A stretch of 64,000 bases of DNA from Bacteroidota bacterium (GCA_023429135.1 JAEYWD010000125.1:1-64000), one strand, 5' to 3'; shown: positions 17,353 to 25,578, numbered from the stretch's first letter. Notes: generated from the letters alone by a model not told the origin. Translations and numbers: made by a program.

Positions 17353-18670
17353 AGATACTTACTTTCAGAACCTTCCGGGTTGTTTCAAGGATCCTGAACC
17401 GGTGATCGATTCTACGCCCAACCACCCAGCAGATGCGGTTACCCGATTCTAACACCCAGGTATTTTCTTTATCGTACAGTGAAAGTTTTTGATCGATAAG
17501 AAAATCGCTCACTTTTTTAAGGTTTTCCATTCCAAGCGGGGCAAAATAATCCCCGGCCCGCCATTTCCTCAAAATCAACGGCCACTCCAGCAAATTAAAG
17601 TCGAGCGTTGCCGTTTGAGTATCTTTGCTAATCAGTAACTCACCATTCCCATCTTCTATTTCCATGCGCATTTCAAAAGGCAGTCCTTCGGGCACATTAT
17701 CCGATTCCAGATAGAACTGCTGGTGGTCATCCTTTTGAAGCCTTGTAACAATAAGATCAGACCTGTCCTTGATCAATCGGTGAGTTGGACTAAGAAATAC
17801 TTTTCCAGGTTGCCCATCCAACTGTGCAGCAATCTCGAAGCATGATTCCCTGTTAAACGAGAACGGACTCAACGTTTCCCAAAGAAAGCTTGTAATTTCA
17901 GGCAGCTTTTGAAGTCCTTCAATATTGATATAGATATTATCGTCCTGCTTTTTTACAATATCAGCTTTTAACTTCTCCAAAAGGTGGTTATACAGATTAT
18001 GATCGCTTATAAGATTTTGAATGGTTGTATGAATTCCCTTGCGGAAATTACTCTGAGCCTCATCCAGCACCGGAAGAACATTATGCCGTATGTAGTTCCT
18101 CAAATATTTATCCGAAGCATTGCTGGAATCTTCCCTGTAACTTACGCCCTTTCTCCTGGCGTAATTAGCTATAAGTTCGCGCGTCGCGAAAAGCAAAGGC
18201 CTTATAATATGAGCCGACTTAGGTTTAATTCCGGTTAATCCGCCTAATCCGCACCCACGACTCAGGTTGATAAAGAAGGTTTCAACCGAATCGTCGGCAT
18301 TATGGGCAGTAGCAATGTAAGTATAACCATGTGCTTTGCGGATGTTTTCGAACCAGGTGTAACGCAATTCCCGTGCTGCCATTTGGATGGATAACCGGTT
18401 CTCCTCAGCATAAGCAGCAGTTTCGAATCGTGCCAGGAAAAAAGGGAGGCCCAGCATTTCTACCGATGTTTTAACAAACAGGGCATCTTCGTCCGATTCC
18501 TCACCGCGAAGCTGAAAATTACAATGAGCAACACCAAACGGCACTTCCAAATGCCTGAATAAATGCAACATCACCATAGAATCGATTCCGCCGCTCACGG
18601 TAAGTAAAATTTTATCGCTGACAGAGAAAAGGTTTTTTACGTGAATGAATTGTTTAAGAGAATCGAGCAT
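17333..18670 (-). CDS. tilS: tRNA(Ile)-lysidine synthase
   Basis: Modifies C34 of the tRNA(Ile) CAU anticodon to lysidine, so that AUA codons are read correctly; essential in most bacteria. The 445-residue protein has the ATP-binding PP-loop SGGIDSMVML (about 26-35), the N-type ATPase core (VAHCNFQLRGEESDEDA, YIATAHNADDSVETF, RGCGLGGLTGI, RPLLFATRELIANYA, EDSSNASDKYLRNYIRHNVL) and a C-terminal tRNA-binding region with LRKWRAGDYFAPLGM and VLESGNRICWVVGRRID. Family length is normal. It faces the kinase gene tail to tail. Confidence 0.93.
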   Translation of the reverse strand: MLDSLKQFIHVKNLFSVSDKILLTVSGGIDSMVMLHLFRHLEVPFGVAHCNFQLRGEESDEDALFVKTSVEMLGLPFFLARFETAAYAEENRLSIQMAARELRYTWFENIRKAHGYTYIATAHNADDSVETFFINLSRGCGLGGLTGIKPKSAHIIRPLLFATRELIANYARRKGVSYREDSSNASDKYLRNYIRHNVLPVLDEAQSNFRKGIHTTIQNLISDHNLYNHLLEKLKADIVKKQDDNIYINIEGLQKLPEITSFLWETLSPFSFNRESCFEIAAQLDGQPGKVFLSPTHRLIKDRSDLIVTRLQKDDHQQFYLESDNVPEGLPFEMRMEIEDGNGELLISKDTQTATLDFNLLEWPLILRKWRAGDYFAPLGMENLKKVSDFLIDQKLSLYDKENTWVLESGNRICWVVGRRIDHRFRILETTRKVLKVSIFRRPEV

Positions 18671-18768
18671 GAGTGATAAATATGTATAAAATCAGTGTTT
18701 CCCGGCCAAACGATTTATTAAATGGATTTCTCATTTCATTCGAAATGACAATCAATAGCTTAGATTTA

Positions 18769-18819
18769 GTGTGGATGGGTTTGGTAGGCGGCTTCGCCGC
18801 CTACCAAACCCATCCACCT
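18769..18819. repeat. Perfect 22-bp palindrome
   Basis: Arms 18771-18792 and 18796-18817 are exact reverse complements (GTGGATGGGTTTGGTAGGCG... and its complement) with a 3-nt TTC loop. There is no T run on either side, so it does not look like a terminator. It is probably a dispersed palindromic element. The plus frame at 18673-18909 is open only because of this repeat. Confidence 0.6.
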
Positions 18820-18836
18820 TTAAAAACCATAAAGCC

Positions 18837-18890
18837 TGTCATTCTGAGCAAAGCGAAGAATCTAATCATTTTTTTATTAGATCGAATGTA
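18837..18890. repeat. Intergenic repeat, GTCATTCTGAGC...GAAGAATC type
   Basis: The word GTCATTCTGAGCAAAGCGAA, followed by GAATCTAATC and a T-rich loop with ATTAGAT, matches a dispersed repeat pattern that I recognise from many environmental genomes. One copy lies in this window, between tilS and the ahpC terminator. Confidence 0.4.
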
Positions 18891-18927
18891 TAAAAATAAA
18901 AAAGGTTGACCTTTTACAGTCAACCTT
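18890..18927 (-). terminator. Terminator of ahpC
   Basis: AAGGTTGAC (18902-18910) and GTCAACCTT (18919-18927) form a perfect 9-bp stem. On the minus strand it is followed by TTTTTTATTTTTA. It is about 320 bp beyond the ahpC stop codon, so the transcript would carry two repeat elements in its 3' untranslated region. Confidence 0.7.
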
Positions 18928-18955
18928 CAACGAAATGTTATAAACAATTTAACAA

Positions 18956-19062
18956 CCTCACCCCGACCCCTCTCCTGAAAGAGAGGGGAGAAAGAACGCA
19001 AAACTCTAAATTCGTAGCTTTTCAAAGTCCCTCTCCTCGTAGGAGAGGGATTTAGGGTGAGG
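18956..19062. repeat. CCTCACCC/GGGTGAGG palindromic repeat, copy 3
   Basis: Begins CCTCACCCCGACCCCTCTCC and ends GGGATTTAGGGTGAGG, with internal CTCTCCT/AGGAGAG pairings. It is the same family as 6983-7131 and 10837-10929. It sits in the presumed 3' untranslated region of ahpC. Confidence 0.7.
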
Positions 19063-19080
19063 TCAAAAATACCAGCAACA

Positions 19081-19225
19081 GTCCACGGTCCACATCCAAA
19101 TACAAAAAGAGTCGATAGCCATTAGTCCATAGTCGATAGCCAATATAGCTTTGATGAATTACGTCAGCTTTTAGCAGTTTGCATTGGCTGCTGGCTGTAG
19201 TCTGAGGTCTGAGGACTGTGGACTA
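19081..19225. repeat. GTCGATAGCC/CCATAGTCG-rich repeat block, copy 2
   Basis: Left end GTCCACGGTCCAC; right end GGTCTGAGGACTGTGGAC (19206-19223), the exact reverse complement of 7147-7164. In between are GTCGATAGCC, TCCATAGTCGATAGCC and TTGGCTGCTGGCTG words. The two ends form an imperfect terminal inverted repeat, as in a small non-autonomous mobile element. No coding potential was seen. Confidence 0.6.
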
Positions 19226-19244
19226 AGCTATTCAACCAATTTAT

Positions 19245-19877
19245 TTACTTAGCAGACAAATATTCAGCAATACCTTCCTGGGTTGCTTTAAGTCCTTTAT
19301 CGCCCTTATGCCAGTCGGCAGGACAAACCTCACCATTTTCTTCGAAGAACTGAAGAGCATCCACAACACGTAAGGCTTCTTCAATGCTGCGGCCAATAGG
19401 TAAATCGTTCACTACCTGATGACGCACTATACCTTGTTTGTCGATCAGGAAAAGGCCGCGATAAGCAACAGGAGCACCGGTGAAAATAGCCTGGCCATCA
19501 TCGTTATAATCGTAAGAGCCGGCCAATACATCGTAATTTTCGGAAATAGTTTTGGAGCTATCGGCTACCAATGGATATTTAACACCTTTTATACCGCCGT
19601 CCCTACGCTCTGTCTGTAACCATTTCCAGTGAGCAAACTCAGAATCGACAGAGCAACCAACAACGGCTACATTTCTTTTTTCGAATTCAGCTATTTTATC
19701 CTGAAATGCAATAATTTCAGTTGGACAAACAAAAGTAAAGTCAGCCGGATAGAAATAGAAGATAACCGATTTCTTACCCAAATACTGATCCAATGAAAAA
19801 TTCTCAACTATTTCACCGCCATTTACTACTGCCTTAGCTTTAAACGAAGGTGCTTTTTTTCCTACTAAAACTGCCAT
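19245..19877 (-). CDS. ahpC: Peroxiredoxin (AhpC/Prx1 type, 2-Cys)
   Basis: Cytosolic thiol peroxidase that reduces H2O2 and organic peroxides. The 210-residue sequence contains the peroxidatic cysteine in YPADFTFVCPTEIIAF (Cys51) and the resolving cysteine near the C-terminus in GEVCPADWHKGDK (Cys185). The first is followed by the family segments VVGCSVDSEFAHWKW and YPLVADSSKTISENY, and GLFLIDKQGIVRH lies in between. The long C-terminal tail ending YLSAK is typical of sensitive-type Prx1. No ahpF is adjacent. The transcript probably ends at the hairpin at 18890-18927. Confidence 0.93.
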   Translation of the reverse strand: MAVLVGKKAPSFKAKAVVNGGEIVENFSLDQYLGKKSVIFYFYPADFTFVCPTEIIAFQDKIAEFEKRNVAVVGCSVDSEFAHWKWLQTERRDGGIKGVKYPLVADSSKTISENYDVLAGSYDYNDDGQAIFTGAPVAYRGLFLIDKQGIVRHQVVNDLPIGRSIEEALRVVDALQFFEENGEVCPADWHKGDKGLKATQEGIAEYLSAK

Positions 19878-19951
19878 TTTTATAAAATTTTAATGTTACT
19901 ACTATTATACAATAAATGATAATCGTTGTTCAAAAAGACTAAAAAAATGCA

Positions 19952-20359
19952 TTAGTCCTGCTGTTCATAAATAAATTGCTCTTTACGGATAAGGATATTA
20001 TTCGCATCGTAAACACGAATTTCGCTCACCGCTTTTTTATTCAGAACGTATTCAATTCTTTTAATAATTTTACCTTCCTTATCGAAATAAATTTCCCCTA
20101 CCTTTCTTTTATCTTCATACTGGTACGAAATATTTCTGATAACATCTCCTTTTATATTAAACTCTATTTCCTGAATAAGACTTCCATCCTTATCGAATCT
20201 AACTTCCAGCTTTTTATAACTTATTTCTTTCTTGCCTTTTTTCTCGGTTACCCAGGTGGTCTTGGTTTTCAGGTTAAGATCGCGTGCTTCTTTTGGAGTT
20301 TGAGAATAACCTATTGAGCAGCAATAAACGAATGCAGCAAAAAAGAACAGTTTTTTCAT
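19952..20359 (-). CDS. Hypothetical secreted protein with short beta repeats
   Basis: Function not recognised. The 135-residue protein starts with a signal peptide (MKKLFFFAAFVYCCSIGYSQ), so it is probably periplasmic. The rest is made of three to four loosely repeated strand-turn units of about 20 residues (RFDKDGSLIQEIEFN, YQYEDKRKVGEIYFD, DKEGKIIKRIEYVL), resembling RHS/YD-like or YwqK-like repeats, with many Lys and Glu. It is encoded just upstream of ahpC on the same strand, 74 bp away, and could be cotranscribed with it. Confidence 0.6.
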   Translation of the reverse strand: MKKLFFFAAFVYCCSIGYSQTPKEARDLNLKTKTTWVTEKKGKKEISYKKLEVRFDKDGSLIQEIEFNIKGDVIRNISYQYEDKRKVGEIYFDKEGKIIKRIEYVLNKKAVSEIRVYDANNILIRKEQFIYEQQD

Positions 20360-20533
20360 TGATATGGATTTTTATTCAAATTTAATCCTTTTTTAAATTA
20401 GCTCCATATTGTTTCTGTATATTGAAATGAGTATTTTCGAAAGCAGCTAAAATAATCTATATCGTTTGGATTAAACATTTGGTGTTATTTCAGCGTTCAA
20501 TTTTCAAAAATAAAACTGTTATAAATTTTTATT

Positions 20534-20698
20534 ATGAAAAAATACAAGTGTATTGTTTGCGGCTATATATACGACCCGGTTGAGGGCGATCCCGACAGCG
20601 GAATAGCGCCAGGAACAGCTTTTGAAGATATTCCCGACGACTGGCAATGCCCGGTTTGCGGGATTACGAAGAGCGATTTCGAACTTTTAGACGAATAA
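20534..20698 (+). CDS. Rubredoxin
   Basis: Small one-iron electron carrier of 54 residues. The four iron-binding cysteines are clear: CIVCG (Cys6, Cys9) and CPVCG (Cys39, Cys42). The aromatic core residues around [14 protein letters not shown] and DDWQCP are also present. Its likely role here is to pass electrons to peroxide- or oxygen-reducing enzymes, consistent with the neighbouring peroxiredoxin and the cytochrome bd genes in the same window, although no partner oxidoreductase is adjacent. A terminator follows 10 bp after the stop, so it is a single-gene unit. Confidence 0.95.
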   Translation: MKKYKCIVCGYIYDPVEGDPDSGIAPGTAFEDIPDDWQCPVCGITKSDFELLDE

Positions 20699-20707
20699 AT
20701 AAAGCAA

Positions 20708-20737
20708 AGAGGGTATCGATATTGATATCCTCTTTTT
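20708..20737 (+). terminator. Terminator of the rubredoxin gene
   Basis: AGAGGGTATC (20708-20717) pairs with GATATCCTCT (20724-20733) with one G-T pair and a 6-nt loop, followed by TTTTATT. It lies immediately after the stop codon. Confidence 0.8.
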
Positions 20738-20954
20738 ATTATAGCGAAAAAATAGGCGAATAATAGAAGAATAGATCACCGCTACGCGGCTCCCTGTTGG
20801 CTCCACATTTTCTTGATCCTACAAATAGTGCGCTGCTATGCAACTATTTTGTTATCACAAATTCAATTGTTCTATCAGAAAGAACATAGCTATTTCATGT
20901 ATTAATCTCTAAATCTCTTAAGAAACAACTTAGAAAAAAGCACTTTTTAAACAG

Positions 20955-21120
20955 CCTTTTCGCCTACTTTCTTTGGGAAAAGAAAGGCAAAGAATCCTTG
21001 ACCGCAGCAACGCGGTCCGTCTCCTTCGTCGAGTTGACTTCGTCGATTGCTCCGTAATTCCCTTGAACGGGCTGCGGCCAGCAAGGAATTTTGGTCTACG
21101 GCTTCGTCGCGCTCCGACTT
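20955..21120. repeat. Long intergenic repeat-like element (TTTCTTTGGGAAAAGAAAGG type)
   Basis: Begins GCCTACTTTCTTTGGGAAAA with a CTTTCTTT/AAAGAAAG hairpin. It continues with CGCAGCAACGCGGTCCGTC and two TTCGTCGA words, then ends in GGCTTCGTCGCGCTCCGACTT. It is much more GC-rich than its surroundings. The pattern resembles a dispersed Bacteroidota repeat that I have met before. No gene is supported in 20738-21226. Confidence 0.4.
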
Positions 21121-21226
21121 AGATGATTGAAAATCGAGACACTTGTTTCTTCGAATTATTACAAACTAATTTGCGAATACTTGACCCTTTGGGCAAAATA
21201 TATTTCCCCAAGATATTGGGTAAGCT

Positions 21227-22690
21227 TTACTTCTCCGGAACATTCTTTAAAATTTCGAGCAGAAAATTCCAGAATTTTTGAACGGTATGAATATTTAGTC
21301 TTTCATCGGGGGAGTGGGCTCCCTTAATGGTTGGACCAATGGAGATCATATCCAGGTTTGGATATTTCTCAAGAAAAAGTCCACATTCCAAACCAGCGTG
21401 AATAGCTTTAACTTTAGGATATTCTTTAAATAAGGAATGATAAGCCATAACGGATAACTTCAGAATTTCCGATTCAGGATCGGGTTTCCAGCCGGGGTAA
21501 CCATTTCCTTGTTTAATATCGGCTTTATTCCCAAGAAAAGTATTAGCTACCTTAGAGGCTATCGCTTTCTTTTGTGAATCGACAGAACTTCGCTGACTGG
21601 TTGCAATGGTGATTCTGTTATCTTCGGTGTATTTTACTGATGCCAGATTGGTAGAAGTTTCAACAAGATTAGGCATGTCTTTGCTCCAGGCAATGATGCC
21701 ATGAGGACACGATTCCAAAGAACTGAGCAGCCGGTTCTGAAGATCCTCATCGAGTATAAACTCAGGAGTTGCGCTATCTTCCAGCGAAGCTTTCAGTAAC
21801 GGTTCATTTTCACTGAATTGGGCAGAAAGATCTGCCTGCCTGATATCAAACCATTTTTTAAATTCAGAAACATTATCTTTTGGAATTATAAAGCTGCTCC
21901 ATGCTTCTCGTGGAATTGCATTGCGAAGGTTTCCACCTTCGAGAATACCAAGCCTGAGGTGAAACTTCACCTCAGCTTCATTCAGCAATCGAGTAAGAAT
22001 CTTAATGGAATTACCCCGGTTCTTTTCAATGTCATCGCCGGAGTGACCGCCCTGCAGACCCGATATTTTTATACTGAAAGCAGAAAATGGCTCTGAAGGA
22101 ACCGGAACGGTTTGCAGGTTGAAAAAAGCAGAGGTATCCATGCCGCCGGCACAACCGATAAAAATTTCGCCCTCGTCCTCCGAGTCGAGATTTATTAATA
22201 TAGAACCTGTAATAAATTTCGGGCGCATCTCGAAGGCTCCTGTAAGGCCGGTTTCTTCATCAACTGTAAATAAACATTCCAGTGGACCATGCGGAATGGT
22301 TTTATCCTGCAAAATAGCTAGCATGGCAGCAATACCAATACCGTCATCTGCTCCCAGTGTGGTCCCCTTGGCTTTAACCCACTCACCATCGCGGTAGGCT
22401 TTTATTTTGTCTTTCAGGAAATCGTGTGAAACATCCGAATTCTTCTCACAAACCATGTCAACATGTGCCTGTAGAATAACTTTCTTTTTGTTTTCGAATC
22501 CTTTCGAAGCCCTTTTTACAATAACCAGATTACCAACATAATCGCGCTTCACATGCAATCCAAGCGATAACCCGAATTCCACAAGGTACCTGATTATTCT
22601 TTCCTCGTGTTTGGAAGGACGCGGTATTGAAGTAATCAAATCGAAATATTTCCAGACCGTTTTGGGTTCAAGGCTTTTTATTTCTTCCAT
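21227..22690 (-). CDS. pepD: Aminoacyl-histidine dipeptidase (M20C cytosolic dipeptidase)
   Basis: Cytosolic metallo-dipeptidase that hydrolyses a broad range of dipeptides, including X-His. The 487-residue length is standard. Metal-site and catalytic motifs are all present in order: VILQAHVDMVCEKN, TLGADDGIGIAAMLAIL, FTVDEETGLTGAFEM (catalytic Glu-Glu), INLDSEDEGEIFIGCAGG, and IGPTIKGAHSPDERLNI near the C-terminus. IHAGLECGLF also fits the family. It is encoded alone, divergent from cysQ with 78 bp between the starts. Confidence 0.93.
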   Translation of the reverse strand: MEEIKSLEPKTVWKYFDLITSIPRPSKHEERIIRYLVEFGLSLGLHVKRDYVGNLVIVKRASKGFENKKKVILQAHVDMVCEKNSDVSHDFLKDKIKAYRDGEWVKAKGTTLGADDGIGIAAMLAILQDKTIPHGPLECLFTVDEETGLTGAFEMRPKFITGSILINLDSEDEGEIFIGCAGGMDTSAFFNLQTVPVPSEPFSAFSIKISGLQGGHSGDDIEKNRGNSIKILTRLLNEAEVKFHLRLGILEGGNLRNAIPREAWSSFIIPKDNVSEFKKWFDIRQADLSAQFSENEPLLKASLEDSATPEFILDEDLQNRLLSSLESCPHGIIAWSKDMPNLVETSTNLASVKYTEDNRITIATSQRSSVDSQKKAIASKVANTFLGNKADIKQGNGYPGWKPDPESEILKLSVMAYHSLFKEYPKVKAIHAGLECGLFLEKYPNLDMISIGPTIKGAHSPDERLNIHTVQKFWNFLLEILKNVPEK

Positions 22691-22768
22691 AAGTTATTTA
22701 AAAGGATAATGCAATTTAAAAGTTTTTTTATTACGGATTTCCCTATTTTTAAGTTTTATTAGAACTTA

Positions 22769-23602
22769 ATGAATCTGAGCCCACATTATATACTTGCCAT
22801 TGAAGCATCTGTTAAAGCTGGTATTGCTATAAAACAGATTTATCTCTCAAAAGATTACCAGATTGAGATTAAAGCTGATGACAGTCCGGTTACCCGTGCA
22901 GATAAAACCTCGTCGGCCATTATAGCAGACATGCTAAGGAATACTGGTATTCCGGTAATAGACGAAGAGCATTGCTGTCCCGATTTTTCCATCCGGCAAA
23001 CATGGAAAAATTTGTGGCTGGTGGATCCCATGGATGGAACAAAAGAATTTATTTCGGGTAATGGTGAATTTACAGTAAACATTGCTTTGATTGAAGACAA
23101 GAAGCCCATTTTTGGTGTAATTTATGCTCCTGTAACAGGAGAACTATACTGGGGAGGGAAAACAACCGGCTCGTATAAAGCGCTTAATATTAGGGAGTGG
23201 TTAAGCTATTCATCAATGGAGATGCTTGCCGTAAAACTTCAACCTGAAAAGAATACTGACAATATCCTGCGGATTGCTGCAAGCCGCTCCCACCTCGACA
23301 AAAATACCCAAAGCTTTATAAGCAAATTGAAGGAACAATTTGGAGATGTAACTTTTGTTTCGAAAGGCAGTTCGCTGAAGCTTTGCATGATTGCCGAGGG
23401 CGTAACCGATATCTATCCCCGTTTTTCGAGAACCATGGAATGGGACACTGCCGCAGGTCATGCTATAGCATCGGGAACCGATGCCGTATTATACCGCCAA
23501 TCCGATTTACTGGAACTTGAATACAATAAGGAAGATTTATCCAACCCTGCGTTTTTTGCATTGTCGGGATTTCAGGACAAAAAGAGGCTGAATTATTTTT
23601 AG
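22769..23602 (+). CDS. cysQ: 3'(2'),5'-bisphosphate nucleotidase
   Basis: Removes phosphate from 3'-phosphoadenosine 5'-phosphate produced in sulfate assimilation, preventing toxic accumulation; Mg-dependent and Li-sensitive in the family. The 277 residues show inositol-monophosphatase-fold motifs: PVIDEEHCC, LVDPMDGTKEFISGNGEF, a central GVIYAPVTGELYWG and the late WDTAAGHAIASGTDAV. It overlaps the 3' end of the convergent PAP2-like gene by 4 bp. No sulfate assimilation genes are nearby in the window. Confidence 0.9.
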   Translation: MNLSPHYILAIEASVKAGIAIKQIYLSKDYQIEIKADDSPVTRADKTSSAIIADMLRNTGIPVIDEEHCCPDFSIRQTWKNLWLVDPMDGTKEFISGNGEFTVNIALIEDKKPIFGVIYAPVTGELYWGGKTTGSYKALNIREWLSYSSMEMLAVKLQPEKNTDNILRIAASRSHLDKNTQSFISKLKEQFGDVTFVSKGSSLKLCMIAEGVTDIYPRFSRTMEWDTAAGHAIASGTDAVLYRQSDLLELEYNKEDLSNPAFFALSGFQDKKRLNYF

Positions 23603-24531
23603 CGTTTCCCGTAAGCTTTAGGAATGGAATAAAACAGATCGCCCAATGAATGTATATTTCCGCCAAGTAAATTATTGATCCAGTAATATGTTCGGGAGCT
23701 TATCCAGTAAAAAGCCGGAAATGATAACAACCCTGCTATGACATCTACAGCATAATGTAATTTTAAATATACAGATGCTATTAATATCAGAAAGCAAAGT
23801 GGGAATATGTATTTAAACATAGGTTTGATATTCCGGTAAGTGAGGTAACCAATAAAGCAGAGAAAAAGAGAATTTATACTTGGAAAAGCCGACGCAGGCA
23901 AGTCGGTTTTAAGGAATATCCATCTGGCAATATCGCGGAAAAAATAACCTTCGGGAATTTGATTATCGGGTGGAACCAGATAATACTGCGGACCTGCAAC
24001 CGGGCAAAGTATAAAAATAATAAAGATCATATAAAACATCATGTTGATCAGAAAGGAAATGTAATCGAACCTGTCGCGGTAGTGGCTATAAACCCGAACA
24101 ACAAAATATATAACCAATGCGAAGTATAACAGGTAAATAAACGACATCAGCTCCGAAAACCACTTAAAGTGAAGGATTTTCGACATTGCCACTCCCGGAT
24201 GATCAGAAAAGAGTGTTAGCTCAAAATTAACCATGTATTTATCCAGATCGGGGAATAAAATATTGTTGATATAATCGCCTTCGCTTAAAAAATATAAAAT
24301 TACCGGAACAAAGTAGAAGTTACGGATAATATTGAGAATCGGATTTTTCTTTCCATAAAGGAAAAAGGCAATAACAACAACGATTGCTATAATAGCAATC
24401 CGGATAAGTAAACGAGTTTGAACATTTTCGAGCTTAAAGGCAGCAAATAACAAAATAACCCCGGATATAAAGGCATATAGAATAGTTATAATATCAAACT
24501 CTTTAAAATGTTTTAGTAAGTCCCTCTGCAT
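23599..24531 (-). CDS. PAP2-like membrane phosphatase/phosphotransferase
   Basis: An integral membrane protein of 310 residues with about six to eight hydrophobic helices. Two blocks recall the PAP2 superfamily, in particular the Aur1/PAP2_3 type: LPASAFPSINSLFLCFIGY and VYLKLHYAVDVIAGLL. The second has the expected His and Asp. In the first, the position normally occupied by a catalytic His (as in FPSLH) reads FPSIN, so activity is uncertain. Possible substrates are lipid phosphates or phosphoinositol lipids. It is encoded tail to tail with cysQ, overlapping by 4 bp. Confidence 0.65.
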   Translation of the reverse strand: MQRDLLKHFKEFDIITILYAFISGVILLFAAFKLENVQTRLLIRIAIIAIVVVIAFFLYGKKNPILNIIRNFYFVPVILYFLSEGDYINNILFPDLDKYMVNFELTLFSDHPGVAMSKILHFKWFSELMSFIYLLYFALVIYFVVRVYSHYRDRFDYISFLINMMFYMIFIIFILCPVAGPQYYLVPPDNQIPEGYFFRDIARWIFLKTDLPASAFPSINSLFLCFIGYLTYRNIKPMFKYIFPLCFLILIASVYLKLHYAVDVIAGLLSFPAFYWISSRTYYWINNLLGGNIHSLGDLFYSIPKAYGKR

Positions 24532-24732
24532 TGCTTTACAAATAATTTCAAAATAACGTAAATGAGCATATCATACGGCAAACCGCAATAAATGTTAGGC
24601 TTTGTGTTAATTTCCCCAGACCGTTTCTTAAACAAAATTAACTTCTTTTATTCTGTTTATCACTAAACGTACTTTATTTCTCTTTAAGTATGGACAACCT
24701 GTAATTTTAAATATTCTCTATATTTTTTCTCA

Positions 24733-25578
24733 CTAAACAATTTTAGGTCTTGCATAACAATACAGACACCCTGAATTACAAACCTTAGGCGGCCAACCTC
24801 CAATGTCTACCGATTTTGTACAACCACATAACAATCTGCTTTGAGGTTGTGATAAATCCAGTGGCCAATGGTGATCGTGAAGTTGCACTAAAAGGTTTCC
24901 GTCGATGCAGGCAGATGATGGCAGACCGTGAACTGAACAGGATGTAACGGAAACATTCAGTCTCTCAGCAAGAGCATTTATATCTTCAGCAAAAAGCTTC
25001 CTTTCCTCAAGGCTTGGTGGCAAAACTTCAATACCATGACGGGAGAACCGGTTATCAACTTTTCTATAAACATCTTTCTCCAGGAAACTAAAGGTAAAGC
25101 TTTTGATACCTTTGGGAGCTAAAAACTGTATAATATTGCCCAGCATTTTATAATTGTCAAATAATTGCCCCTGGGCATCTCTTAAGCGAATCAATGGATC
25201 CACCCTTAAACGGATACGATGAGGATTTCCTGCAAATTCAGCCAAATCGCTCACATAAGCAAGCGACTCACTCATTTTTGGAACACAAGGTTCGGGAAAA
25301 ACTTTTATTTGATTATTGCCAATAACAAAAACATCACCTCCCATTCCGGTGACAGTTAACTGAATATAAAGCTGCGTACCCGCTTTTTGTTGTTCTTTCA
25401 AATATGATGATAGGGGTTCTTTAAAAATCGATTGAACATGCTTTGTCCATAAAACAATGGAGTGTATAACAAAGCCTCTGGACTTTCGACTATCAATCTC
25501 ATTTATGATCTCCTCAGGATAAAAGGCCGGCATGTCGGTCATTCTCGATGCGCTTATGACAATTGATTTTTTAACCAT
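24733..25578 (-). CDS. DUF1848 family protein with C-terminal cysteine cluster
   Basis: Member of an uncharacterised family. The 281 residues start KKSIVISASRMTDMPAFYP, a conserved opening of DUF1848, and end with a cysteine-rich tail: CGCTKSVDIG and CNSGCLYCYARPK. The CxxCxYC pattern resembles an iron-sulfur cluster site of the radical-SAM type, but placed at the C-terminus. The N-terminal part is TIM-barrel-like in pattern (TGMGG, RLRVDPLIRL, FTFSFLEKDVYRKV). It stands alone, with 201 bp on its downstream side and 423 bp upstream. The molecular function is unknown. Confidence 0.75.
   Translation of the reverse strand: MVKKSIVISASRMTDMPAFYPEEIINEIDSRKSRGFVIHSIVLWTKHVQSIFKEPLSSYLKEQQKAGTQLYIQLTVTGMGGDVFVIGNNQIKVFPEPCVPKMSESLAYVSDLAEFAGNPHRIRLRVDPLIRLRDAQGQLFDNYKMLGNIIQFLAPKGIKSFTFSFLEKDVYRKVDNRFSRHGIEVLPPSLEERKLFAEDINALAERLNVSVTSCSVHGLPSSACIDGNLLVQLHDHHWPLDLSQPQSRLLCGCTKSVDIGGWPPKVCNSGCLYCYARPKIV

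Noticed and set aside
18673..18909. 78-codon plus-strand frame upstream of tilS
   Set aside because: It runs through the 22-bp palindrome, the CATTCTGAGC repeat and the terminator stem, so it is a product of repeat DNA.
21127..21327. 66-codon plus frame overlapping the end of pepD
   Set aside because: Overlaps the 3' end of a well-supported gene on the other strand and has no recognisable content.
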